Shown piece by piece: positions 16,944-26,138 of a stretch of 64,000 nucleotides of DNA. Source of the DNA: Virgibacillus phasianinus (lineage in GTDB: Bacteria; Bacillota; Bacilli; Bacillales; Amphibacillaceae). How positions within the stretch are numbered: position 1 is the stretch's first letter; each line of letters starts with the position of its first letter. The stretch is taken from NCBI RefSeq assembly GCF_002216775.1, contig NZ_CP022315.1, positions 2,914,001 to 2,978,000 of the forward strand, given 5' to 3'. The position numbers and the translations under genes are program-made. The notes under the pieces were generated by a model. It was given only the letters and a program-made list of their open reading frames with translations. It had not been told where the DNA came from and ran no database searches.

Positions 16944-18401
16944 ATGGACACTAAAAAGCAACCTTTATTTTCTACCTATCAGGAAAATGTAGACTATTTA
17001 CATAAACATCTGGGTGTCGATGAAAGTTTTGACGTTATTCATTTAAACCTGGAATATATGGGACGCAAAATGTCATTATTCCTAATTGATGGATTCGCAA
17101 AAGATGAAATTTTACATTTTATCATGAAATTTTTTGCAAAGCTTGAACCCAAAGACCTTGAGCCAGATCCTCTAAAGAAATTGCTTAAGACATATATTCC
17201 TTATATTGAGCTTGGGCATAATCAGGATCTGAACAAAACGATAGACTTGGTACTTGGAGGTCCTATTGCATTAGTTGTTGAAGGTATAGATGAAATAATT
17301 ATGATTGATGCTCGTACATATCCTGTCAGGCAGCCGGCGGAACCGGATTTGGAGCGCGTGGTACGGGGATCACGTGACGGTTATGTCGAAACAATTGTAT
17401 TCAATACAGCACTTACCAGAAGAAGAGTACGTGATAAAACGCTTCGAATGGAATATTTGCAAGTTGGGAGAAGATCCAAAACAGATATTGCATTGTGTTA
17501 TATTGCTGACATCGCTGATGCAAAGCGTGTCGAAAAGATGAAGAAGGATTTGGAACGAATCGATACGGATGGCTTGCCAATGGCGGAAAAGACAATTGAG
17601 GAATACCTGAGTGGTCGCCATTGGAATCCCTACCCAACTGTGAGATATACTGAGCGCCCGGATACCGCGGCTGCACATCTGTTTGAGGGTCACGTTTTGA
17701 TCATTATTGACGGGTCACCAAGTGTTATGATTACCCCTGCCACTTATTGGCATCACTTACAACATGCGGAAGAATATCGGCAAAAGCCAGTTATTGGTGC
17801 TTATTTACGGATGGTTCGATTTATAGCTGTTATGGCATCGATGTTTTTACTGCCATTGTATTTTCTATTTTCATCGGATCCAACACTCCTTCCTGCCTCA
17901 GCAGACTTTATCGGACCAGCTAAAGAAGGTACTATTCCATTGATCCTGCAGTTTCTAATTGCCGAAATAGGGGTCGATATGTTGCGGATGGCTGCTCTCC
18001 ATACTCCATCCTCACTTGTAACCGCATTAGGACTTGTCGCAGCTGTTTTAATGGGGCAGGTTGCTGTAGAAGTAGGAGTATTTTCCAATGAAGTTGTTTT
18101 ATATATAGCAATTGCAGCAATTGGCACATATGCAACACCAAGCTATGAACTTAGTTTGGCTAATCGGTTAGTGCGTATTTTCTTACTAGTTGTAACATCG
18201 ATTTTCGGTGTAGCCGGATACGTGGTTGGAATCACGGCATGGCTTCTATATATTGTCCGTATTAAATCGTATGAAATAGCATATGTTTGGCCATTTCTGC
18301 CATTTTCTTACCGTGCATTTCGTGATATATTTCTTCGTTCACCGATCCCATTGAAAAACAGAAGACCAACGTTTCTTGATCCTCAAGACCCTGATAAGTG
18401 A
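16944..18401 (+). CDS. spoVAF: Stage V sporulation protein AF (GerA family)
   Basis: A 485-residue inner spore-membrane protein of the GerA/SpoVAF family, with a large soluble N-terminal domain (~1-285) and a C-terminal membrane domain of about five helices. Family stretches include PDLERVVRGSRDGYVETIV, TALTRRRVRDKTLRMEYLQVG, RYTERPDTAAAHLFEGHV and ATPSYELSLANRLVR. The segment IADIADAKRVEKMKKDLERI...DGLPMAEKTIEE is that of SpoVAF rather than germinant receptors. The protein acts in spore germination with the SpoVA channel. No other spoVA gene lies beside it; it stands alone between two terminators. Confidence 0.88.
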   Translation: MDTKKQPLFSTYQENVDYLHKHLGVDESFDVIHLNLEYMGRKMSLFLIDGFAKDEILHFIMKFFAKLEPKDLEPDPLKKLLKTYIPYIELGHNQDLNKTIDLVLGGPIALVVEGIDEIIMIDARTYPVRQPAEPDLERVVRGSRDGYVETIVFNTALTRRRVRDKTLRMEYLQVGRRSKTDIALCYIADIADAKRVEKMKKDLERIDTDGLPMAEKTIEEYLSGRHWNPYPTVRYTERPDTAAAHLFEGHVLIIIDGSPSVMITPATYWHHLQHAEEYRQKPVIGAYLRMVRFIAVMASMFLLPLYFLFSSDPTLLPASADFIGPAKEGTIPLILQFLIAEIGVDMLRMAALHTPSSLVTALGLVAAVLMGQVAVEVGVFSNEVVLYIAIAAIGTYATPSYELSLANRLVRIFLLVVTSIFGVAGYVVGITAWLLYIVRIKSYEIAYVWPFLPFSYRAFRDIFLRSPIPLKNRRPTFLDPQDPDK

Positions 18402-18428
18402 TATATCGCGGGTCTTGAGGTATTTTTT
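18381..18428 (+). terminator. Terminator overlapping the end of spoVAF
   Basis: CCTCAAGACCC (18381-18391) pairs with GGGTCTTGAGG (18410-18420), followed by ATTTTTT. The left arm encodes the last spoVAF residues. Confidence 0.88.
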
Positions 18429-18495
18429 GTTCATGGTATAATATGTAAGGGTTACAGAATACATAAATCAATAGGTATGAATTGGTGATGATGTT

Positions 18496-18708
18496 TTGAA
18501 AACAGTATTTGATGTCAGGCAATTATTAAAAAAATTTGGGACCTTTATTTATATTGGTAATCGGTTGGCTGATCTAGAACTGATGGAAGACGAAATAAAA
18601 GAATTATATCAAAACGCATGTATTAGTGCACAAGAATATCAGCTTTCGGTTCTGATTCTTAAACAGGAAGCAAGAAAAATTCGTGAGGAAAAGGGTGCGG
18701 ATGAATGA
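18496..18708 (+). CDS. yqgQ: YqgQ family protein
   Basis: 70 residues, helical and charged, with no membrane segment. It starts at TTG 18496, since no in-frame ATG precedes the conserved DVRQLLKKFG opening; the ribosome site is weak (GGTGATG). The stop overlaps the glcK start, so the two are translationally coupled. Function unknown, but linkage to gluP and glcK is conserved in Bacillus subtilis. Confidence 0.82.
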   Translation: MKTVFDVRQLLKKFGTFIYIGNRLADLELMEDEIKELYQNACISAQEYQLSVLILKQEARKIREEKGADE

Positions 18709-19676
18709 TGGAAAATGTATTAATTGGTGTAGATATCGGTGGAACAACCATAAAAATTGGCTTTCTTACGGAAGACGGACTGATCTTAAACAAATATGAA
18801 ATACCCACAAATAAAAATAATGAAGGTATGCAAATAATACCCGATTTGGCACAATCAATTAAAAACAAAACAAAGGATCTGGAAATAAGCCAAGAACGAA
18901 TACTGGGAATAGGGGTTGGAGCCCCAGGGTTTATCGTAGGGGATAAAGGGTACGTTGAGGAAGCTGTAAATATTGGATGGAAAAAAATTGACTTAGGCAA
19001 TAAGTTAAGTGAAGAATCTCAATTGCCAGTCTTTGTTGAAAATGATGCAAACTTGGCAGCGCTGGGTGAAAATTGGAAGGGATCAGGAAACGAGGCAAGC
19101 AATTTTGTAGCCATTACACTAGGGACGGGTGTAGGAGGGGGCATCATAGCAAATGGTCAGCTCCTCAGTGGTGTCAACGGAACCGCTGGTGAAATTGGTC
19201 ATATAACAGTAAACCCTGATGGATACCCTTGTAATTGTGGGAAAAACGGTTGCTTAGAAACAGTAGCATCTGCGACAGGAATCGCAAGACAAGCAATAAA
19301 AGTAATAGAAACAAATCCATCTAGCAATCTGGCAAAGCATTATCATGAACATCGTGATGTAAGTTCAAAGGACGTGTTTGATTTAGCCCGTACTGGGGAT
19401 CAGGACTGTCAGAGGATTATTGACCGAACTGGAGATGTTCTTGGGCTAGTCCTTTCCAACATTGCTACAATAGTAAATCCGTCAAAAATAGTAATTGGTG
19501 GAGGTGTTTCGAAAGCTGGAAAACCACTATTAGATGCAATTAATCAGTCGTTTTGCATTTATGCACTGGAAAGGCTAACCAAGGCATGTTCCATTGAAAC
19601 GGCGCAGCTTGGTAATGATGCGGGAATCTATGGAGCTGCCTATTTGGTAAAGGAAAGACTAGGGAACAAAAAATAA
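18705..19676 (+). CDS. glcK: Glucokinase, ROK family
   Basis: Phosphorylates glucose with ATP to glucose-6-phosphate. The N-terminal phosphate-binding motif is GVDIGGTTIKIGF. The ROK zinc signature CNCGKNGCLET lies near residues 176-186. A GGGVSKAG nucleotide motif follows. 323 residues. The start is either ATG 18705 or ATG 18708; both overlap the yqgQ stop. Same gene pair order as Bacillus subtilis. Confidence 0.94.
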   Translation: MMENVLIGVDIGGTTIKIGFLTEDGLILNKYEIPTNKNNEGMQIIPDLAQSIKNKTKDLEISQERILGIGVGAPGFIVGDKGYVEEAVNIGWKKIDLGNKLSEESQLPVFVENDANLAALGENWKGSGNEASNFVAITLGTGVGGGIIANGQLLSGVNGTAGEIGHITVNPDGYPCNCGKNGCLETVASATGIARQAIKVIETNPSSNLAKHYHEHRDVSSKDVFDLARTGDQDCQRIIDRTGDVLGLVLSNIATIVNPSKIVIGGGVSKAGKPLLDAINQSFCIYALERLTKACSIETAQLGNDAGIYGAAYLVKERLGNKK

Positions 19677-19840
19677 TCTTATTTTAGTATTGTAAATTAT
19701 TGAAACCTTTTTAATCGATAATCCGTCATATGTGTAGGGGAACCGAATATATATATGGTTTCTAAATTATAAAATGGGGTAATTAAAAAGTTAATAAATA
19801 ACTGAACAAAATGAAAATTTTTGTTTAGGGGGAAGTCTAT

Positions 19841-21748
19841 ATGAATTTTATGCGAACTAAAATTCCATTGTATATAGTGGCTACACTGTTATTTGGATTA
19901 AAGACATATATTGTCTATCGTTTTTTCTTCAGTATTGAATTAGACAATTCCATGCAGGAACTAATTTTACTTATTAACCCGTTTATCTCAGCATTTTTGG
20001 TGTTTGCGATAAGTGTTTGGTTTAATAAAGAACAACGGCAAATGAAATTTCTACGCTACACAGCATTAATTGGAACAATCATTATTTATTTTAACCTGGT
20101 TTTTTACCGCTCATTTACTGATTTTATTACCATTCCACAGTTATTTCAGACAAGTAATATGGGGGATCTAGGCGGCAGTATTCTAACGCTTGTAAAACCT
20201 GTTGATCTTTTATTGTTTTTTGATGTCGCAATCATCTGGTATTTTAGTAAAAGGAAACAGGATAAACTGGCGGTCAGTTATCCTAAAAGTGGTAAAGTTT
20301 TTGCATTAGCAATGTCATTAATGTTACTTGCAGGAAACTTTTTTCTTGCTGAAATGGAGCGACCTCAGTTATTTACTCGTGCGTTTGACCGCGAATATTT
20401 AGTGAAGAATATTGGTCTGTTTAATTATCATATCTATGATTTGGCAGTTCATTCAAAAGTGAAAACGCAGCGTGTTTTTGCGGATGGTAATGAAATACCG
20501 GAAATCAGGAAGTTTATTGATAAAGAAATTAAAAGTGACGATAAGTCAAGCATGTTCGGTGTTGCAAAAGATCGAAATGTAATCTTTATTTCTGCAGAAT
20601 CCATGCAAAACTTTGTCATAAATAAAGAAGTAAATGGGGAAATAATCACGCCGTTTTTAAACAGTCTGGTGAACGATGAAGACACGTATTATTTTGAAAA
20701 CTTTTATCATCAAACGAAACAAGGAAAGACCTCAGACTCTGAATTTATCATGGAAAATTCTCTTTATCCATTGCCCCGGGGGGCGGTATTTTTCACACAT
20801 GGGCAAAATGAATATCATGCATTACCGGAATTATTTAAACAAAAAGGATATTATACATCTGTCTTCCATGCAAATAACAAAAGCTTTTGGAATAGGGATC
20901 AGATGTATGATAGCTTGGGATACGATCATTTTTACGGGGAAGAAGCCTACCAAATAACAATTGAAAATTCAATTGGCTGGGGGCTGAAGGACAAACCATT
21001 TTTTGAACAGTCGATAAAGTATCTTCAAGAGATTAAGGAACCATTTTATACCAAGTTTATTACATTGACAAATCACTTCCCATTTGAACTTAGTGAAGAG
21101 GAAAGGTCAATTGAACCGTACCATTCAACATCAAGTACACTGAATCATTATTTCCCAACTGTTCGTTATACGGACGAAGCAATTGAACAGTTTTTTCAGC
21201 AGTTAAAGGATGCGGGACTATATGAAAACTCCATCATTGTTATAATGGGCGATCATTATGGAATTAGTGAAAATCATAAAACAGCTATGAGTCAATATCT
21301 TGGTAAAGAGGAAATTACTCCTTATGACCACATTCAATTACAGCGGGTGCCATTTTTTATTCACATACCAGGCAATGGGAATGGAAAGGTAATGTCCGGG
21401 GTTGCAGGTCAAATTGATATAAAGCCAACACTATTAAGTTTATTAGGAGTCAAGGCAGAGAACGATATTCAATTTGGCAATCGTTTATTTATCAATGATC
21501 GTAAAGGATACATCGCATTTAGAAATGGGGATTATGTCAGTGATCAATACGTCTCTACCAATGGGATATGTTATAACCGTAAAACAGGTGAACCGTTAAA
21601 TCAAGATGGGGTAGGGTTCAACACTGCTACCGAAAAAGAAAATCCATGTATGGATATACAGGATGAGATAGAAATGGAACTTGGTTATTCAGACGACTTG
21701 ATTTATGGTGATCTTTTCCGCTTTATTAACTTTGATGAGGAAAAGTAA
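19841..21748 (+). CDS. yqgS: LTA synthase family protein (YqgS type)
   Basis: A glycerolphosphate transferase that uses phosphatidylglycerol to prime or extend lipoteichoic acid on the outer membrane face. Five N-terminal transmembrane helices (to ~residue 165) precede an extracellular alkaline-phosphatase-superfamily domain. The nucleophile is T297 (GKTSDSE), and metal ligands include E253 (ISAES) and MGDHYG. At 635 residues and next to glcK it corresponds to YqgS. Strong GGGGGAAG ribosome site. Whether it is a primase or full synthase is not decidable here. Confidence 0.9.
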   Translation: MNFMRTKIPLYIVATLLFGLKTYIVYRFFFSIELDNSMQELILLINPFISAFLVFAISVWFNKEQRQMKFLRYTALIGTIIIYFNLVFYRSFTDFITIPQLFQTSNMGDLGGSILTLVKPVDLLLFFDVAIIWYFSKRKQDKLAVSYPKSGKVFALAMSLMLLAGNFFLAEMERPQLFTRAFDREYLVKNIGLFNYHIYDLAVHSKVKTQRVFADGNEIPEIRKFIDKEIKSDDKSSMFGVAKDRNVIFISAESMQNFVINKEVNGEIITPFLNSLVNDEDTYYFENFYHQTKQGKTSDSEFIMENSLYPLPRGAVFFTHGQNEYHALPELFKQKGYYTSVFHANNKSFWNRDQMYDSLGYDHFYGEEAYQITIENSIGWGLKDKPFFEQSIKYLQEIKEPFYTKFITLTNHFPFELSEEERSIEPYHSTSSTLNHYFPTVRYTDEAIEQFFQQLKDAGLYENSIIVIMGDHYGISENHKTAMSQYLGKEEITPYDHIQLQRVPFFIHIPGNGNGKVMSGVAGQIDIKPTLLSLLGVKAENDIQFGNRLFINDRKGYIAFRNGDYVSDQYVSTNGICYNRKTGEPLNQDGVGFNTATEKENPCMDIQDEIEMELGYSDDLIYGDLFRFINFDEEK

Positions 21749-21758
21749 AAAAGTGTAC

Positions 21759-21792
21759 AAAATCGGTATTCGTAAAGAGTGCCGATTTTTTC
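21759..21792 (+). terminator. Terminator after yqgS
   Basis: AAAATCGG (21759-21766) pairs with CCGATTTT (21782-21789), followed by T. Confidence 0.8.
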
Positions 21793-21799
21793 ATGCAAA

Positions 21800-21826
21800 T
21801 AAAAAAGCTAACAAAAAGTTAGCTTT
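21800..21826 (-). terminator. Terminator of the minus-strand DUF2759 gene
   Basis: AAAGCTAAC/GTTAGCTTT (21804-21812/21818-21826) precedes a T run when read on the minus strand. Confidence 0.75.
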
Positions 21827-21832
21827 ACCCGG

Positions 21833-22003
21833 TTATCCGGTAATTTCCTGAATAATAGTCATGACGGAGAAAAACCCAAAAGCTAGTACAGATACTGCTG
21901 AAAATGCAAGACCAAACAGGTTTTTAGCCTTCATTTGTTTAACAGTTGAAATAACACTTAGTATAGCGACAATGAATAATAATATACCTAGTAACAGGTG
22001 CAT
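21833..22003 (-). CDS. yqgW: Small membrane protein, DUF2759 (YqgW-like)
   Basis: 56 residues, two hydrophobic helices joined by a short basic loop (KQMKAKN). The start is ATG at 22003 because AAGGAGGAT lies nine bases upstream; the longer reading from 22024 would translate that ribosome site. It is divergent from yqgX, as part of the conserved yqgS-yqgW-yqgX-yqgY neighbourhood. Function unknown. Confidence 0.65.
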   Translation of the reverse strand: MHLLLGILLFIVAILSVISTVKQMKAKNLFGLAFSAVSVLAFGFFSVMTIIQEITG

Positions 22004-22184
22004 GTTTTCTGTATCCTCCTTCATTAATTCCGTGCATGTTATGATTGCTATTGGAATTGCGTTTGTATTATTATGTAACTAATCATTCATTCCTATTTAT
22101 TTTATAGCAAAATAATCTATTTGTCGAGGATTATTAGGTTCATTTTGTTAACATGATAATAAAAACAGAAGGGGATAATTTTTA

Positions 22185-22808
22185 ATGAAACTAGAAAGAA
22201 AATCACTTGGGCCACTGGGAACAAATTGCTATCTTATTTATAATGAAACGGATGCACTAATAATTGATCCCGGCGGGGATGCGAAGGAAGTAATTGACTT
22301 TTTTAAGGATAAAGCCTATAAGCCTAGAGCAATCCTGCTTACACATGCTCACTTTGATCATATCGGTGCTGTTGATGAACTAAGAAAAAGATATCAAATA
22401 GATGTTTATCTTCATGAAAATGAGTCGGATTGGCTTTTAGAGCCAAAGAAGAATGGTTCCATTCTGTTTACATCAACCCCAATAACAACTAGAATGGCAG
22501 AACATGAACTGAATGAGGGGAAAATGCAAATTGGATCTTTCACCTTTGATGTACTCCATACTCCGGGTCATTCGCCGGGAAGTGTTTGCTTTGTTTTCAG
22601 GGATGCTGGGATTATTATTGGAGGGGACCTGCTCTTTAATCAGGGCGTAGGCCGTACCGATTTACCTGGGGGCGATACTAAACAATTAATGGAAAGTATC
22701 CGGACTAAACTGTATACATTGACTGATGACATGATTGTTTATCCAGGTCATGGTCCTAGTACAATAATTGGCGAAGAAAAACGTGTTAACCCATTTGTAA
22801 AAGGTTAA
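22185..22808 (+). CDS. yqgX: Metallo-beta-lactamase fold hydrolase (YqgX)
   Basis: A glyoxalase II-like metal hydrolase of 207 residues. The metal motif is T53-H-A-H-F-D-H59. Further ligands appear in HTPGHSPGS, GGDLLF and YPGHGPS. The substrate is probably an S-acyl thiol, but there is no direct evidence here; the Bacillus homologue was linked to methylglyoxal detoxification. Monocistronic with a shared downstream terminator. Confidence 0.88.
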   Translation: MKLERKSLGPLGTNCYLIYNETDALIIDPGGDAKEVIDFFKDKAYKPRAILLTHAHFDHIGAVDELRKRYQIDVYLHENESDWLLEPKKNGSILFTSTPITTRMAEHELNEGKMQIGSFTFDVLHTPGHSPGSVCFVFRDAGIIIGGDLLFNQGVGRTDLPGGDTKQLMESIRTKLYTLTDDMIVYPGHGPSTIIGEEKRVNPFVKG

Positions 22809-22812
22809 AAAT

Positions 22813-22855
22813 AAAAAACCCTGCATTAAAAAGTATGTAAGCAGGGTTTTTGTTT
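22813..22855. terminator. Bidirectional terminator between yqgX and yqgY
   Basis: AAAAACCCTGC (22814-22824) pairs with GCAGGGTTTTT (22841-22851); A and T runs flank both sides. Confidence 0.9.
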
Positions 22856-23098
22856 TTAGTGCCCGAATCCGGGAACCAGTATGAAGTTTGAATACCAGGT
22901 AAAACCAACCATAAATACAGTACAATAAGCTCCGAATAAGTACATATACATGCGCTCTGACAATTTTAAGTAACTTACTGTAAGGAAAAATACCGTTTGA
23001 ACCAAGAATAATAATGCTGTTTTGTTCATATCACCAACAACAAACATTACAGTGAAAATCCCTGTCCAAAAGGCAAGCACACGAAACATTCGATCCAT
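22856..23098 (-). CDS. yqgY: DUF2626 family membrane protein (YqgY)
   Basis: 80 residues, three hydrophobic helices, ending in the family signature WYSNFILVPGFGH. The start ATG at 23098 follows AAAGGAGGGG; a longer frame to 23146 includes that ribosome site and is not used. Function unknown, conserved in Bacillaceae next to yqgX. It is read in the same direction as the comG operon upstream of it, 105 nt away. Confidence 0.85.
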   Translation of the reverse strand: MDRMFRVLAFWTGIFTVMFVVGDMNKTALLFLVQTVFFLTVSYLKLSERMYMYLFGAYCTVFMVGFTWYSNFILVPGFGH

Positions 23099-23202
23099 GC
23101 CTTCCCCTCCTTTAGATAACCTTATCATAGTTATTATAAACGACAATCTAATTAATGTAAATAAATCTTACAATACAAATGGAAAAAACATTAATGTATC
23201 CA

Positions 23203-23604
23203 TTAGTTTGACCTTAGGTTGCCCACATTATTCATTTCCTTTTTCAAAGTTATCTGGTTGGCGACTGTATAAATCTTGTTGTCGGGGGTCGAAATGGAAA
23301 ACGCTAGTTGATATATTTCCGATTTCCTAAAATAACTAATTTCAACAATTCCATCGGGAAAGGTATACTGAACTGTTCCACTATCCTGTTGCTGCATGGA
23401 TAATTCCTTTGTTAATTTGGATCTTCCCATTTGAAAAAGTGTGTCTATTTTTAACTGTGATAGCTCATTTCTTGTGATCGTTAATTCATTATGATAAATT
23501 GCGACATTTGTACTTAAAAAAAGGAACAAGAGGGCTGTTATCAGTAGTGTTAATGGAAGAATCAATCCTCTTTCGTTACTGATAAACAGTAAAGATCTTT
23601 TCAT
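23203..23604 (-). CDS. comGG: Competence pseudopilin ComGG
   Basis: Last gene of the comG operon. 133 residues with a short basic leader and prepilin-like cleavage after G13, followed by a hydrophobic helix (LILPLTLLITALLFLFL). It is a minor pseudopilin of the transformation pilus. The start at 23604 follows AAAGGATGGGG. It overlaps comGF by 29 nt. Sequence conservation is low in this family; position supports the call. Confidence 0.82.
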   Translation of the reverse strand: MKRSLLFISNERGLILPLTLLITALLFLFLSTNVAIYHNELTITRNELSQLKIDTLFQMGRSKLTKELSMQQQDSGTVQYTFPDGIVEISYFRKSEIYQLAFSISTPDNKIYTVANQITLKKEMNNVGNLRSN

Positions 23605-24028
23605 AATTTGCCCCATCCTTTGTTGTGATTGTTACTTTTACACCATAAGATATTTTTTCAAAAAAGGCGTTTTTTACATTTCCGTTAATAACTACTTCGT
23701 GTCCTGTTCCGTCGACTTGCCTTCTGATAATATCCTGATATTTTTCGTAAGTCACTTTTGTTCCATCAATTGCATGGAAGTAAACAGCCTGATCACCAAT
23801 TGTATAATTGGTTGAACGAAGTAAATCATCACGGAAAAAATGAAAAAATTGATGATAGGAAAGGTCTGTATAATTTGTAGTATAGCTTAAGGATTTAGTC
23901 ATGTACTCTAGGAAAGGGATAGTAATGAAAAGAATAGTGATGGCAAGCAGCATGGATAATATCGTAAAACCTTGTTGATTAAATAGGGTATCCGTATAAA
24001 CATGACTTTTCTTTTTTCTTTTTAACAT
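23576..24028 (-). CDS. comGF: Competence pseudopilin ComGF
   Basis: Minor pseudopilin with basic leader MLKRKKK..., a processing site QQG/FTILSMLL and a hydrophobic helix. The usual Glu at +5 is replaced by Ser, as is common in ComGF. The start is placed at ATG 24028; a longer frame reaches 24085 but lacks a convincing ribosome site, so the start is uncertain. It overlaps comGE by 50 nt. Confidence 0.8.
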   Translation of the reverse strand: MLKRKKKSHVYTDTLFNQQGFTILSMLLAITILFITIPFLEYMTKSLSYTTNYTDLSYHQFFHFFRDDLLRSTNYTIGDQAVYFHAIDGTKVTYEKYQDIIRRQVDGTGHEVVINGNVKNAFFEKISYGVKVTITTKDGANYEKIFTVYQ

Positions 24029-24311
24029 TGATCCATTCCACACATCCTTGTAAATAATCGTTTGTAGGATTAAAAGTAAAGGCAAGCTGCTCCTTTTTAT
24101 ATGGTTTGTATAAGCTTAAATTCGTGTCTTCGTACCAAATATGTCGTTGTAGTTCATCGTAAAGCATGGTAACGATTGCTAGCCGATCAGCTAACAATTG
24201 CTGCTCGGTTTTTATTTGGATGGAAAGCGGCAAAACAGTGATGATTAGCATGGTAGTAATCGAAAAGGCTGCTAACACTTCTATTAATGTGAATCCTTTA
24301 GAGTTTTTCAA
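23979..24311 (-). CDS. comGE: Competence pseudopilin ComGE
   Basis: 110 residues with a type IV prepilin leader MKNSKG/FTLIEV and hydrophobic helix, processed by ComC after G6. Minor pseudopilin of the DNA-uptake pilus. It overlaps the comGD end by 14 nt. Confidence 0.85.
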   Translation of the reverse strand: MKNSKGFTLIEVLAAFSITTMLIITVLPLSIQIKTEQQLLADRLAIVTMLYDELQRHIWYEDTNLSLYKPYKKEQLAFTFNPTNDYLQGCVEWINVKKKKEKSCLYGYPI

Positions 24312-24738
24312 TGTAACACCTGCCCTTACCTAAAGGAAAAACGATTTTATACATTGATTTATTTGTTCGCAAACGAATAGTGCCAGGCTGTCTGATGGTT
24401 CCTGAACTATTGAATGAAATGAAATTATCCTGAATGGTCAGCAAATCAAATTTCCAATCGTTCGGAATGCTGCGCTGGAATATGTCTTTCACTTTATAAT
24501 TCTTTGTAACAACAATCTTGTAATAATCAGCATGTATCTCCAGGCCAACCTTATCTTTTGACAAGTATGAAATGCTTTGCATGTATAATAAGTCATTTTC
24601 AAAGGCTGTTAGAAATTGCTGTTCCTTTTGTGTATCCAGGACAGCAAATTTGATAGGGGCGCTTAGCACTAGCAAAATGGCCAAGGCCCCCAAAACAAAA
24701 ATAACTTCAATCAGAGTGAAACCATTTTTATTATCCAT
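24298..24738 (-). CDS. comGD: Competence pseudopilin ComGD
   Basis: 146 residues, leader MDNKNG/FTLIEV followed by a hydrophobic helix (IFVLGALAILLVLSAP). Minor pseudopilin of the transformation pilus; fourth gene in the operon, 13 nt after comGC. Confidence 0.88.
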   Translation of the reverse strand: MDNKNGFTLIEVIFVLGALAILLVLSAPIKFAVLDTQKEQQFLTAFENDLLYMQSISYLSKDKVGLEIHADYYKIVVTKNYKVKDIFQRSIPNDWKFDLLTIQDNFISFNSSGTIRQPGTIRLRTNKSMYKIVFPLGKGRCYIEKL

Positions 24739-24751
24739 CGCACACCTCTAT

Positions 24752-25069
24752 TTATGGTTCCGTGACAATACCAACACCATCCGCATTGATTGCATAATTC
24801 AATGCTTTTTTATTTGAACAGGTCTTCTGATTTTCTTTAATATATTTCGCCTCTTCTAAAGTTGCTAGGGTAGCTGGATAGGAGCCCTTATCTAAATAAT
24901 AGGAATCAACTTGTGTTTGTACAACAGCAACTAATGCTCCACAACCTTTTGTATAGACGTCCTTACTTTTTTCGCTTAAGTTTGGAACGATTAAAATGAT
25001 CAAGACAGATATGATCATTAGAACAATCAGCATTTCAATCAGTGTGAACCCTTTTTGATTTCGTAACAT
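24752..25069 (-). CDS. comGC: Major competence pseudopilin ComGC
   Basis: 105 residues. Prepilin leader MLRNQKG/FTLIEM with Glu at +5, hydrophobic helix, and two cysteines (KGCGA and KTCSN) that may form the known intramolecular disulfide. It is the main subunit of the competence pilus that carries DNA through the wall. A ribosome site GGAGG lies before the start, 13 nt after comGB. Confidence 0.93.
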   Translation of the reverse strand: MLRNQKGFTLIEMLIVLMIISVLIILIVPNLSEKSKDVYTKGCGALVAVVQTQVDSYYLDKGSYPATLATLEEAKYIKENQKTCSNKKALNYAINADGVGIVTEP

Positions 25070-25082
25070 AATTAAACCTCCA

Positions 25083-26138
25083 TTAAATTGTTTTGATGAG
25101 TTGGAACATTGGATACATTAACGTAATGTAGATTAAAACGATGAACCCGGCCAGAATAATAAAAAAGATGGGTTGTATATACGAAATAGCTTTTGTAATC
25201 CGGCGATTAAGATCCTCTGTAACAATACCTGCGTATACCGTTAAATCTTTCTCAAGTGCCTGTGCATCTGCATTTTTTTGAAATATATGAGCAATTTGCT
25301 GTTCCAGTAAAAATAATTGTGTCAGTAAATAATTGATGTGATGGCCTCTGTTTAACTCGTCCGTCATTAAATGGGAATAATAAGAAAGGATGGGTGATTG
25401 TGTTTGATTGGACATAATTGTTAGGATATCCTTTATTGAAATCCCGGTTTTTAATAGGGAGCTAAAATGTGTTGCAAACAGGAAAGAGGTTTCAACACGT
25501 TTGTAACTCCGGTAAATAGGTATTTTACGATACAGATTCAGTTGACTTTCAATACTAACTTTATCTTTGATATATTGCCATCCAAAGAATGAGACTAATA
25601 CGATGACAATGCCAGCCCAGGCAAAAGTCCCAAAAATATTGATGACAATCAGGGAAATTGATATGGTTGATGATGTGACAGCATTTGTTAAAAACAAGTC
25701 GGAAAAGGATGGAAGAATGGAATTTTTAATGAAGTAAAGCAGAATTGAAAAGATGATCAGGAGCAGTAAAGGGTAACGAATGGTTTGTTGAAATTTGGCA
25801 GTGAATTCCATTCTTTGCTGGTACATTTCAATACACTTTTCTAAGCTTGCCTGGATATCACCATTTGCCTTAACAAAATATAAGTAAGTCGTAATGGTCG
25901 AATTAAATGAAGCTTTCACAAAGGCCTCGTCAAGCGTACTTCCTTCTTTAAGTGACTGAACGATGATTGCTGTTGATGCCTGCATTTGTTTGTCCCATTT
26001 CATAACCTCCAAGGCATCGAGCAGACTATAACCATTTTTTAAGAGTCGTAAAAGACGTGTAAGGAAAAGTAATTGTATTTCTTTTTTTAACTTATGGGGA
26101 TTCGCCTTTCTGAAGTAGTTCCTTAGTGATAAACCCAT
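25083..26138 (-). CDS. comGB: Competence type II/IV secretion inner membrane protein ComGB
   Basis: 351 residues, GspF/PilC-like, with two repeated domains each ending in membrane helices and a final helix pair (QPIFFIILAGFIVLIYITLMYPMF). It is the membrane platform of the pseudopilus assembly machine. The start at 26138 is supported by AAGGAGGAAAG and lies 47 nt inside the comGA end, an unusually long but well-supported overlap. Confidence 0.92.
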   Translation of the reverse strand: MGLSLRNYFRKANPHKLKKEIQLLFLTRLLRLLKNGYSLLDALEVMKWDKQMQASTAIIVQSLKEGSTLDEAFVKASFNSTITTYLYFVKANGDIQASLEKCIEMYQQRMEFTAKFQQTIRYPLLLLIIFSILLYFIKNSILPSFSDLFLTNAVTSSTISISLIVINIFGTFAWAGIVIVLVSFFGWQYIKDKVSIESQLNLYRKIPIYRSYKRVETSFLFATHFSSLLKTGISIKDILTIMSNQTQSPILSYYSHLMTDELNRGHHINYLLTQLFLLEQQIAHIFQKNADAQALEKDLTVYAGIVTEDLNRRITKAISYIQPIFFIILAGFIVLIYITLMYPMFQLIKTI

